Assembly (NCBI GenBank): GCA_016928605.1
Contig: JAFGKN010000710.1
Location: 1 to 17,605 of the forward strand
DNA length: 17,605 bases
Reading direction: 5' to 3'
From: Planctomycetota bacterium
GTDB lineage: Bacteria; Planctomycetota; UBA8108
The notes beneath the pieces are model-generated. The model was not told the origin of the DNA. It made no database searches and saw only the letters and a list, made by a program, of their open reading frames with translations. This document shows positions 1 through 7,984 of the stretch, piece by piece. The position numbers and the translations under genes are program-made. Within the stretch, counting starts at the first letter, position 1. Every line of letters starts with the position of its first letter.

Positions 1-2054
1 ACCAGCCACCTGTGCGACAGCGCTCCTTCGAGGATCCCCGCGTACGATCGCCTCAGGCCCTCGATCAGCCTCTCGAACCAGCTCGGGGCTCCCCTCGACC
101 TGCTCCCCAGCCGCTCCTTGCATCCGAGCGCCAGGACGGCCGCCAGGTGCGCCGTCCAGAGCGCGGCCCAGACCAGGGACTGGAGGACGAGCCGCAGCAG
201 CGCCAGGGGGACGATCGCGAGGAAGAGCCAGATGGCCCGCAGCGGCGCGTCCCAGCGCCGCCAGCAGGTGGCGCGGATCCGGCCGATCGCCTGCCGGACG
301 CCCGCCAGCGGGCGGTGCCACCGGAGCAGCCTCCGCAGCACCGGACGCCGCCTCGTCCCTGGCTCTCCGCGGCCTCCCAGCCGGCGGGAGACCATGGCCG
401 GGATGAAGTACAGCGCCACCGCGAGCGAGGCGAGCAGCGAGATGACGACGGTGAGGGCCTGCTCGCGGAAGACCTGGCCGGCGATCCCCTCGACAAAGAC
501 GATGGGGAAGAAGACCGCGACGGTCGTCAGCGTGGAGGCGGTGACCGCGGATGCGACCAGCCGCGTGCCCCGCACGGCCGCCGGCCGCGGCGCATCGCCC
601 TCCTGCCGGCAGCGGAAGATGCTCTCCAGCACGACCACCGAGTTGTCCACGAGCATCCCGATGCCCAGCGCGAGGCCGCCCAGCGACATCATGTTGAGCG
701 AGACGGAGCTCTGATCCATGACGATGAACGTCGCCAGGACCGAGAGGGGGATCGACAGCCCCACGGCCAGCGTGAACCAGACGCTGCGCAGGAACAGGTA
801 GAGGACGACGATCGCCAGGAGCCCGCCGGTGATCACCGTGCGGCGCACGTCGTCGAGCGCGCTCTGGATGAAGACCGACTGGTCGGACATCACCTCGAGC
901 CGCGTTCCCTCCTCGAGCCTCGAGGCCAGAAAGGTCGGCTCCTGCGGCCGCAGAGGCTCCGCGCCCGCCGGCCGCTTCTCCTTCGGGGCGCTCGCCTCGC
1001 TCTGCTTTCCCTCTCCCGCCTCCGCCGGCGGCGATCCCGCCCGCCCCCGCGCCTCGCGGATCTCCGCGAGCAGCCGCTGCTCGGCCGGAGTGCCGAAGAC
1101 GCGCTCGCGAACACGGCGCGCGACCTCGACCAGGTTGGCGTCCGCCTCCTTGAAGATATCGATCTTCACGCAGGGGCGGCCGCCGAGCCGGGTGATCACC
1201 TCCGGATCCTTGAACCCCATCGAGACCTCGCCCACGTCTCCGAGCCGGATCGGCACCGTTCCGTCGCGGCGCAGGATGATGTCCCGGATCTCCTCCAGGT
1301 CCGCGAACTCGTTGACCGTCCGGACGAGCCGCGACTGCTCCCCCTCGTAGAGGATGCCGCTGGAGAGGTTGAGGTTCTCGTCGCGGATCCGCTGGCTGAT
1401 CAGAGCCATCGTGACGCCCTTCGCGGCGAGCAGCTTCTCGTCGACATCCACGCGCACCTCCCGCTCGAGGCCTCCGCGCACGCGCGCTCCCGCCACCCCC
1501 GGGAGGCTCTCGAGCTCCCGCTCGAGCCTGTCCTCGGCCTCGAGGCGGAGGTGGATGAGCGCATCCTCCTGGGAGAGGGGGGATCCCTCTGCCTGGTAGA
1601 TGCCGATCTGCAGGATGGGATCCAGCGTCGGATCGTAGCGGAGGAACGTAGGCTGGGAGGCCTCGTCCGGAAGGTACGCCTGCGCCACCTTCTCGCGCAC
1701 CTCGGCGATGGCGAGGCTCATGTCGGTGTCCCAGGCGAACTCGATGATGACATCGGACGCTTCGGCCCTGGAGATCGAGCTGACCCGGCGCAGGTTGCGG
1801 ACCTGCGCCAGCACCTCCTCCAGCCTCCTCGAGACCCGCGTCTCCACGTCGATCGGGGCGGCGCCGGGATACTCCGTCCGCACGGTCACGGACGGGTAGG
1901 TGATATCGGGCATCAGGTTCCGGGGGAGGCGCTCGAAGGAGATGACGCCGAAGAGCGCGATCGAGAGCACCACCATGGTCACCCCCACCGGCCGGCGGGT
2001 CGCCAGCGCGGTCAGGCCGCGGTCGTCATGGGCTCCTGGGGAGGGAAGGGTCAC
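1..2054 (-). CDS. RND-family efflux pump, inner-membrane subunit (AcrB/HAE1-like), C-terminal part beyond window
   Basis: This is the proton-driven inner-membrane subunit of a tripartite efflux pump. The frame stays open from position 2054 to the left edge (684 residues; the family is usually about 1,030-1,100). TM1 is at about residues 24-43, after an RRPVGV motif, and is followed by the LPRNLMPDITYPSVTV block typical of RND porter domains. The TM4 motif GIGMLVDNSVVVLESIF has Asp470-Asn471, so one of the two AcrB TM4 aspartates is retained. This is normal in many non-AcrB RND pumps. About 50 Pro/Glu/Ala-rich residues lie just before TM2 (near 920-1075). The loop between TM6 and TM7 is long and holds an extra hydrophobic stretch (near 122-240). 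The start is uncertain: the GTG at 2054 is in frame but has a poor ribosome-binding site, and an ATG at 2029 with a good AGGAG is one base out of frame. The adaptor gene lies 99 nt upstream. Substrate unknown. Confidence 0.9.
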   Translation of the reverse strand, partial: MTLPSPGAHDDRGLTALATRRPVGVTMVVLSIALFGVISFERLPRNLMPDITYPSVTVRTEYPGAAPIDVETRVSRRLEEVLAQVRNLRRVSSISRAEASDVIIEFAWDTDMSLAIAEVREKVAQAYLPDEASQPTFLRYDPTLDPILQIGIYQAEGSPLSQEDALIHLRLEAEDRLERELESLPGVAGARVRGGLEREVRVDVDEKLLAAKGVTMALISQRIRDENLNLSSGILYEGEQSRLVRTVNEFADLEEIRDIILRRDGTVPIRLGDVGEVSMGFKDPEVITRLGGRPCVKIDIFKEADANLVEVARRVRERVFGTPAEQRLLAEIREARGRAGSPPAEAGEGKQSEASAPKEKRPAGAEPLRPQEPTFLASRLEEGTRLEVMSDQSVFIQSALDDVRRTVITGGLLAIVVLYLFLRSVWFTLAVGLSIPLSVLATFIVMDQSSVSLNMMSLGGLALGIGMLVDNSVVVLESIFRCRQEGDAPRPAAVRGTRLVASAVTASTLTTVAVFFPIVFVEGIAGQVFREQALTVVISLLASLAVALYFIPAMVSRRLGGRGEPGTRRRPVLRRLLRWHRPLAGVRQAIGRIRATCWRRWDAPLRAIWLFLAIVPLALLRLVLQSLVWAALWTAHLAAVLALGCKERLGSRSRGAPSWFERLIEGLRRSYAGILEGALSHRWL

Positions 2055-2153
2055 TCTGCGGTTCTCGCGCAAGGGAGACGAAGGCGGCCGGGCGGACAGG
2101 CGGTCGCGCCGCACGCGGCGGCAGCGGCGCCGGGGCGGGGAGGCTCCGGGCCT

Positions 2154-3440
2154 CTACGGGGATCCGCTCTCCGCACCGGACACCACGTCGACGGGATCGC
2201 CGTGCTTGAGGTTGTTCCCCACGAGCACCAGCTGGCCGTCCGCCGGATCTCCCGGCCGGCCCTCGCTGTCGACGAGCCCCCCCACCTCGATGAAGCTCCG
2301 GCTCGAGTATCCCGGCTTGAGGACGTACCGGTGGGCGATGCCATCGCGCACGAGGAAGACGATCGGCTCCTGATTCTCGTACGTGACCGCCTTCTTCGGC
2401 ACCAGGACCGCATCCGTGTGCGTGTCGAGGATGACCTCGCCGCTGACGAACATGCCGGGCCTCAGAAGGCCGCCGTGCTCTCCGATCTCGACGATCACGC
2501 GCACCGTGCCCGTGCTCTTGTCGATCACCGGATTGATGACCGCGACCGATCCCTCGAACTCGCGTCCGGCATACACCTCGCTCGTGATGCTCACCCTCTG
2601 GCCTTCCTCGAGCCGGCTCAGCTCCCTCTGGGGGACATGGAGCCGGGCGCGGAGATGGTCCGGATCGACGACGGTGAAGACCGGTGCCGCGAGGCTCACG
2701 GTCTCGCCCGGATTCAGGTCGAGCTCGCTGATGTACCCGTCGATCGGCGATCGGATCACGGAGCGCTCCAGGTTGAGGCGGGCCGTCTTGACGTCGACGT
2801 CCGCCAGCCTCATGCTCTGCTCGGCCTGGTCCCGCTCGAGCTTCTTCTTCTCGATGGAGAGCCGCGCGGAGCGGAGATCGATCTCCCGCTGGTCCCTCTC
2901 GTAGCGCTTCGCATCGAGCTGCTCGGGCGAGACGATGTCGACATCCTCGGCGGAGAGCGCGCTGAGCCGCTCGAACTCGCGCTGCGACTGCTCGAGGAGC
3001 AGCTGTCGCTGCTCGATCTGCGCCTGCGCCTCGTCGACCGCCAGCTTGGCCTGCTCGAACTGGGTCGTCTTCTGCTCCAGGAGAATCGCCCGGTTCTGCT
3101 CGGCGAGCGCCGCGTCATCGTCCTTGAGGCGGATCACCGGATCCTCGCTGCTCACGCGGTCGCCCTCGCGGACGAGCACGCTCACGATGATGCCGGAGAC
3201 CTCCGGATAGACGTCGGCGGAGCGAACAGCCTCGAGGTCCGCCGCGACAGAGAGCCGGCTTTCGATGTCCCCGCGGCTGAACTCGCCGAGGCTCACGATG
3301 ACCTTCGGCCGGCTTTCCGAGCCCTCCGGCGCGGTGCTGGGTCCCGACGCCGTCTCCCCCTTGGAAACGCCGCACCCGGCAAGTGTGCCGCAGAGGAAGA
3401 GCAGCGAGATGCTGATCCAGCCCTTGATGCGCCAGCTCAT
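2154..3440 (-). CDS. RND efflux periplasmic adaptor, HlyD/MFP family lipoprotein
   Basis: This is the periplasmic adaptor that links the RND pump to an outer-membrane channel. With the ATG at 3440 the product has 428 residues, typical of the family. It begins with a lipoprotein signal: a basic start, a hydrophobic core, then lipobox L20-A21-G22-C23, so it is probably anchored as a lipoprotein. The first half of the biotinyl-lipoyl domain follows (ADVYPEVSGIIVSVLVREGD), then a long coiled-coil hairpin of about 120 residues rich in Gln, Glu, Leu and Arg. Next come the second lipoyl half (RSPIDGYISELDLNPGE), the beta-barrel region (LHVPQRELSRLEEGQRV) and a membrane-proximal domain. A GTG at 3449 (GAGG four bases upstream) would add three residues and may be the true start. 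It lies 25 nt or less after the zinc-ribbon gene and 99 nt before the pump, so one operon is likely. No outer-membrane factor gene is in the window. Confidence 0.92.
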   Translation of the reverse strand: MSWRIKGWISISLLFLCGTLAGCGVSKGETASGPSTAPEGSESRPKVIVSLGEFSRGDIESRLSVAADLEAVRSADVYPEVSGIIVSVLVREGDRVSSEDPVIRLKDDDAALAEQNRAILLEQKTTQFEQAKLAVDEAQAQIEQRQLLLEQSQREFERLSALSAEDVDIVSPEQLDAKRYERDQREIDLRSARLSIEKKKLERDQAEQSMRLADVDVKTARLNLERSVIRSPIDGYISELDLNPGETVSLAAPVFTVVDPDHLRARLHVPQRELSRLEEGQRVSITSEVYAGREFEGSVAVINPVIDKSTGTVRVIVEIGEHGGLLRPGMFVSGEVILDTHTDAVLVPKKAVTYENQEPIVFLVRDGIAHRYVLKPGYSSRSFIEVGGLVDSEGRPGDPADGQLVLVGNNLKHGDPVDVVSGAESGSP

Positions 3441-3465
3441 GAGTGTCACGTTGCCTCGATACCCA

Positions 3466-4179
3466 TCATACAGCCATCTGGAGCAGCTCACCGATATCAT
3501 CTCGAACGCGCTCCAGCTCCTGGTCGGTCAGCTCCGGGTTCTCCACCCAGTGGACCCGCGCCGGGCTCTCCCTCTCGGAGAGTCGGAGCCACTCGCGACC
3601 GTTTTCACTGGCCGAGGACTCGAGCAGCAGCCGCTTCTTCCGGATCAGGAGGAGAGCCAGCACGAACCGCAGGTTGCGCCTCTGGATGGGGAAGAGCTTG
3701 CGGGCTCTCTCCGCGGCCTCGCGATCGCCGCCATCGGCGCTCGCCTCTCCGTCCTCCACGACCGCCGCGTCATCCGGCGGCTGCGCGCCCGCATCCTCTC
3801 CGCCGAGGCGCCGGAAGAAGCCCAGCACCACGTCGGCGTCGAACCGCACCCGCGGGGCCGCCTCCGCCGCCGCCTCCGGCCTCCGCGTACGCCAGAAGGC
3901 GTAGTACTCGCCGGCCGCTGGGAGCCCTCCGGCGTCCCCCTCGCGATGCCCCGCCGCGCGCGCCGCCGGGGGCTCCCCCTCGAGGCCGTTCGAGCCCGGC
4001 TCCGGCAAGCCGGGATCCCGCCGAGCCCGGAGCCAGCACCGCTCGCAGAAGTCCTTGCGGGCAAAGACCTCCCCGCCGAAGACGACCGCGGAGTAGTAGT
4101 GGGCGCCGCACGCGATCTCCCGCTCGCAGCGGCCGCACCGGTGGCTCGATGTCTCGATCTGGTACTTGGACTCGACCAA
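3466..4179 (-). CDS. Conserved protein of unknown function with N-terminal four-cysteine zinc ribbon
   Basis: I do not know a function for this 237-residue protein. It starts with a probable treble-clef or zinc-ribbon: C15-x2-C18, then C45-x2-C48 (motifs CGRC and CERC), with HYYSAVVF between them. A low-complexity, acidic and Ala/Gly-rich middle follows. The conserved-looking parts after it are YYAFWRTRRPE, a predicted helix DADVVLGFFRRLGG, and FVLALLLIRKKRLLLE. No signal peptide is seen, so it is probably cytoplasmic. The start is a TTG at 4179: an in-frame stop lies three codons upstream, and there is no ATG or GTG before the first Cys pair. From memory, proteins of this pattern (zinc ribbon, then LALLLxRKK) occur in planctomycetes and related groups without an assigned role. 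It is first in a probable operon with the efflux adaptor and pump, so it may affect their expression, but that is only inference. Confidence 0.8.
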   Translation of the reverse strand: MVESKYQIETSSHRCGRCEREIACGAHYYSAVVFGGEVFARKDFCERCWLRARRDPGLPEPGSNGLEGEPPAARAAGHREGDAGGLPAAGEYYAFWRTRRPEAAAEAAPRVRFDADVVLGFFRRLGGEDAGAQPPDDAAVVEDGEASADGGDREAAERARKLFPIQRRNLRFVLALLLIRKKRLLLESSASENGREWLRLSERESPARVHWVENPELTDQELERVRDDIGELLQMAV

Positions 4180-4236
4180 GGATGATCAGCCGCATCCGGC
4201 TGCCTGAGAGCCATGATCTGGGCGCGACACTGCGAC

Positions 4237-4265
4237 ATTGTAGAAGGGGCGCCCCGCGAATACAA
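4237..4265 (-). promoter_or_regulatory. Candidate sigma70-type promoter for the zinc-ribbon/RND operon
   Basis: Reading on the minus strand, TTGTAT (4265-4260) and TACAAT (4242-4237) are separated by exactly 17 nt. TACAAT matches the -10 consensus at five of six positions and TTGTAT keeps the key TTG. AT-rich hexamers are rare in this DNA, which adds weight. The predicted transcription start, near 4230, leaves a leader of about 50 nt before the TTG start at 4179. It is divergent from the dnaE promoter. Confidence 0.5.
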
Positions 4266-4324
4266 CCGCGCGGCACGCACGGCGCGCGGCGGCAGCGCGG
4301 AGCCGAGTCGTCGAGGCTTCCCCC

Positions 4325-4353
4325 TGGAGGGGGCCGGGGAGGATGACTATAAT
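4325..4353 (+). promoter_or_regulatory. Candidate sigma70-type promoter for dnaE
   Basis: A perfect TATAAT lies at 4348-4353, in otherwise very GC-rich sequence. With 17-nt spacing the -35 position holds TGGAGG (4325-4330), a weak match. A TG two bases upstream of the -10 is close to, but not exactly, an extended -10. The implied transcription start, near 4360, gives a leader of about 125 nt before the dnaE ATG at 4487. The 307-base region between the divergent genes (4180-4486) holds this promoter and the opposite one. I see no other gene in it. Confidence 0.5.
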
Positions 4354-4486
4354 CCCACCGGTCCCTGCTGCGGCGATCCGCTCGCCCGCCGGCAGTTCCC
4401 GCGTCGGGATCCAACCGGCCGACCCGCGAAGAGAAGCCCGGCGGCGCGGTGCAAGGCATCGGCCGCCCAGGAAGCGAAGAGAGCCC

Positions 4487-7400
4487 ATGGCCCGAGTCCC
4501 CGGCTTCGTCCACCTGCACGTCCACAGCCATTACAGCCTCCTCGACGGTGCGATCACCGTGAGCCGTCTGGTCGACGCGGCGCGGGAGTTCGGCATGCCG
4601 GCGCTGGCGCTCACGGACCACGGAAATCTCTTCGGATGCATCGAGTTCTACCGCGCCTGCCGGGACGCCGAGATCAAGCCGATCATCGGCATGGAGGCCT
4701 ACGTGGCGCCCCGGAGCCGGCTGGAAAAGAAGCGGTCGACCGGCAGCGCGTTCTTCCACTTCATCCTCCTCGCCCGTGACGAGGAGGGCTACCGCAACCT
4801 CATCCGCCTCTCATCGCTCGCCTACACCGAAGGCTTCTACTACCGCCCCCGCATCGACAAGGAGATCCTGAAGGCCCACTCGCGCGGCCTGATCGGCATG
4901 AGCGCCTGCCTCTCGAGCGAGATCAACCGCGCGGCGCTGAACGGGACGGAGGAGGAGCTGCGGTCGCTGATCGAGATCTACCGCGACCTCTTCGAGCCCG
5001 GCTGCTTCTTCCTCGAGATGCAGCGCAACGGCCTCCCCGAGCAGGAGCGGATCCTGGAGAAGATCCCCCCCCTCGCCAAGGAGTACGGCCTGCCGCTCGT
5101 CGCCACCAACGACATCCACTACCTGCGAAGGGAGGACGCGCGCGCCCAGGAGATCCACCTCTGCATCAACACCGGGCAGACGATGGACGACAGCGACCGG
5201 ATGCGGTTCAGCTCCGATCAGTTCTACTTCCGCAGCAGCGAGGAGATGTACCGCAACTTCGCCGAGTTCCCCGAGGCGCTCGAGAACACGCTCCGAATCG
5301 CGGAGATGTGCAATCTGGAGATCGATTTCAAGAAGAAGCACCTCCCGCGGTTCGAGCTGCCCCCCGAGGAAGAGGATCCGGAGGCCTTCTTCCGACGGCT
5401 CTGCGAGGAGGGCTGCCGCGAGCGCTATCCGGACTTCGACGCCCGGGAGGATCTCCGCCGGCGTCTGGAGCACGAGATCGCCGTGATCGTCCAGACGGGG
5501 TACGTGAGCTACTTCCTCATCGTCTGGGACTTCATCCGCTACGCCCGCAACAGCGGCATCCCGGTCGGGCCGGGCCGCGGGTCCGCCGCCGGCAGCGTCG
5601 TGGCGTACGCTCTCCGGATCACGGACATCGACCCGCTGAAGTACGACCTCCTCTTCGAGCGGTTCCTCAACGCCGACCGCGTCTCCATGCCCGACATCGA
5701 CATCGACTTCTGCATGGAGGGGCGAGAGAGCGTGATCGACTACGTCCGCCGCAAGTACGGAGCCGACCGCGTCTGTCAGATCGCCACCTTCGGCACCATG
5801 GCAGCCCGCGCGGTGATCCGCGACGTGGGACGCGTGCTCAACGTGCCGCTGTCGGAGGTCGATGCGATCACCAAGAAGATCCCCGCCGGCCCCAAGGTCA
5901 AGCTGAGGGAGAGCCTCGAGAAGGACGGCGATCTCCAGAAGCTGTCCCGCGAGGATGCCAGGATCGCGGAGCTCTTCGACCTGGCCCTGCGCCTCGAGGG
6001 TCTGAACCGGCACTGCTCCAGGCACGCCGCGGGAGTCGTCATAGGCGACCAGCCCCTCATCGACACCGTCCCGCTGTGCCTCGTCGGCGAGGACATCGCG
6101 AGCCAGTGGACGATGGAGGACCTCGAGCATGTCGGGATGCTGAAGATGGACTTCCTCGGCCTGCGGACGCTGACGGTGATCGACAGGTGCATCCGCGAGA
6201 TCGAGAAATCGTGCGGCCTCCGCGTCGACATCTCCGCGGTTCCACTCGACGATCCGAGGACGTACGATCTGCTCTGCCGCGCGGATACCGTCGCCGTGTT
6301 CCAGCTCGAGTCGAAGGGCATGCGCGACATCCTCCGCCGGATGAAGCCCGATCGGTTCGAGGACCTCATCGCCATCCTCGCGCTCTACCGGCCGGGACCC
6401 ATCGAGGGAGGGATGATCGACAAGTACGTCGCGCGCAAGCACCGCGAGGAGCCCATCGAGTACGACCACCCCGTCCTCGAGCCGATCCTGGAGGAGACCA
6501 ACGGCGTCATCCTCTACCAGGAGCAGGTGATGAGGATCGCCAACCAGCTCGCCGGCTTCACCCTCAACGAGGCCGACAGCCTGCGCAAGGCGATGGGCAA
6601 GAAGCTCCCGGCGATCATGGCGGAGTACAAGGAGAAGTTCGTCGGCGGGGCGGTGGCCCAGGGCCACGACCGGTCGAAGGCCGCTCACATCTTCGACCTG
6701 ATCGAGTTCTTCGCCGGCTACGGGTTCAACAAGTCGCACTCGGCGGCGTACGCCCTCATCAGCTACCAGACGGCCTATCTCAAGGCCAACCATCCGACGG
6801 AGTTCATGGCCGCGGTGATGACCTGTGAGATGTCCAGCACCGACAAGATCGTCGAGTGCCTCGAGGAGTGCCGCCACCTCGAGATCGAGGTCCGCCCCCC
6901 TCACGTCAACCACTCCGAGCGGGGCTTCTCGGTGGCCGAGGGCAAGATCTGGTACGGGCTGGCGGCCGTGAAGGGGCTCGGCGGCAAGGTCGCTGACTCG
7001 ATCGTGAAGGCGCGGGCGGCCGAGGGGCCCTATCGGTCCCTCTTCGACTTCTGCAGCCGCGTCGACGGCCAGGCCGTGAACAAGGCGACTCTCGAAAGCC
7101 TCGTCTTCTGCGGTGCCTTCGACTGCTTCGGCCAGCACCGCTCGCAGCTCGCGGCATCGATCGAGTCGGCGATCGCCCGGGGCAGCGACGACCGGCGCGA
7201 CCGGCGGGCCGGCCAGAAGACCCTCTTCGACTACATCGACGAGAAGAACCGGGAGGCGAGCGGAGAAGCGGACTCGGGCCGGGCCGGCCTGGACGAGACG
7301 TATCCCGACATCCCCGAGTGGAACGATGCGGAGCTCCTCTCGCGGGAAAAGCGGTCTCTCGGCTTCTACCTGAGCGGACACCCCCTCGCGCCGCTGTTGC

Positions 7401-7984
7401 CTCTCGTCCGCAAGATCACCAAGCACGAGCTGGACGCCGTCCAGAAGCTGCCGGCGGGCACCGATCTGACCGTCGGCGTGCAGGTGGCGAAGATCACCAA
7501 GAAGGTCTCCAAGCGCTCGGGAGATCTGTTCTGGATCCTGCTCGTCGAGGACCTGAAGGGATCCCAGGAGATCTTCGTCAACCGCGAGCTCTACGATGAG
7601 TGCAGCGACTGCATCCGCGAGGAGGAGCTGGTCCTCCTGCGCGGGAAGATCAAGTACACCGACACGACGCCGTCCCTGCGCGTCTTCGAGATCCTGCCGC
7701 TCGAGAAGGGTGTCGAGAAGCTCACCCGGGATCTCAGCGTGGTCATCCCCGTCGATCCACCCCGCGAGGCGGAGGACAGGCTCTTCCGGCTCAAGTCCGT
7801 CCTCGCCGAGCACCGCGGAAGCTGCCCCGTCTATATCGTGCTGAGCGGCAGCGGCGGATCGCGCACGATCCTCCAGGTGGGCGCGGACCTCTTCGTGGAG
7901 CCCCGCCTGGAGCTCATCCGGCGCCTGGGGACAGTCTGCGGAGACGAGAACCTCCATCTCAACCGCATGGGAGCCCGGAGGTGA
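4487..7984 (+). CDS. dnaE: DNA polymerase III subunit alpha (DnaE1 type)
   Basis: This is the catalytic subunit of the replicative DNA polymerase, a C-family enzyme. It has 1,165 residues (E. coli DnaE has 1,160). The N-terminal PHP domain has the full set of expected metal ligands: H9-x-H11, D20, H45, E70, H91, C141 and D209-x-H211. The polymerase core has GPGRGSAAGS and the catalytic MPDIDIDF with D403 and D405, and the third carboxylate is D555 in LKMDFLGL. Finger and helix-hairpin-helix regions follow (GYGFNKSHSAAYALISYQTAY), then an OB-fold near residues 990-1080 and a short C-terminal domain. The ATG at 4487 is chosen because MARVPGFVHLHVHSHYS matches the family's usual start. The frame is open 48 codons further upstream, but that part has no family similarity and covers the promoter. 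It overlaps the next gene by 4 nt. Confidence 0.98.
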   Translation: MARVPGFVHLHVHSHYSLLDGAITVSRLVDAAREFGMPALALTDHGNLFGCIEFYRACRDAEIKPIIGMEAYVAPRSRLEKKRSTGSAFFHFILLARDEEGYRNLIRLSSLAYTEGFYYRPRIDKEILKAHSRGLIGMSACLSSEINRAALNGTEEELRSLIEIYRDLFEPGCFFLEMQRNGLPEQERILEKIPPLAKEYGLPLVATNDIHYLRREDARAQEIHLCINTGQTMDDSDRMRFSSDQFYFRSSEEMYRNFAEFPEALENTLRIAEMCNLEIDFKKKHLPRFELPPEEEDPEAFFRRLCEEGCRERYPDFDAREDLRRRLEHEIAVIVQTGYVSYFLIVWDFIRYARNSGIPVGPGRGSAAGSVVAYALRITDIDPLKYDLLFERFLNADRVSMPDIDIDFCMEGRESVIDYVRRKYGADRVCQIATFGTMAARAVIRDVGRVLNVPLSEVDAITKKIPAGPKVKLRESLEKDGDLQKLSREDARIAELFDLALRLEGLNRHCSRHAAGVVIGDQPLIDTVPLCLVGEDIASQWTMEDLEHVGMLKMDFLGLRTLTVIDRCIREIEKSCGLRVDISAVPLDDPRTYDLLCRADTVAVFQLESKGMRDILRRMKPDRFEDLIAILALYRPGPIEGGMIDKYVARKHREEPIEYDHPVLEPILEETNGVILYQEQVMRIANQLAGFTLNEADSLRKAMGKKLPAIMAEYKEKFVGGAVAQGHDRSKAAHIFDLIEFFAGYGFNKSHSAAYALISYQTAYLKANHPTEFMAAVMTCEMSSTDKIVECLEECRHLEIEVRPPHVNHSERGFSVAEGKIWYGLAAVKGLGGKVADSIVKARAAEGPYRSLFDFCSRVDGQAVNKATLESLVFCGAFDCFGQHRSQLAASIESAIARGSDDRRDRRAGQKTLFDYIDEKNREASGEADSGRAGLDETYPDIPEWNDAELLSREKRSLGFYLSGHPLAPLLPLVRKITKHELDAVQKLPAGTDLTVGVQVAKITKKVSKRSGDLFWILLVEDLKGSQEIFVNRELYDECSDCIREEELVLLRGKIKYTDTTPSLRVFEILPLEKGVEKLTRDLSVVIPVDPPREAEDRLFRLKSVLAEHRGSCPVYIVLSGSGGSRTILQVGADLFVEPRLELIRRLGTVCGDENLHLNRMGARR

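Noticed and set aside
12..4346. A plus-strand open frame of 1,444 codons
   Set aside because: It is antisense to the RND pump, the adaptor and the zinc-ribbon gene, has Arg/Pro/His-rich low-complexity composition and no domain. The minus-strand proteins in the same DNA have clear family motifs.
4811..7957. A minus-strand open frame of 1,048 codons
   Set aside because: It is exactly antisense to dnaE. Its Asp/Glu/Val/Leu-rich composition is what the complement of GC-rich codons gives, and no family motif is seen.
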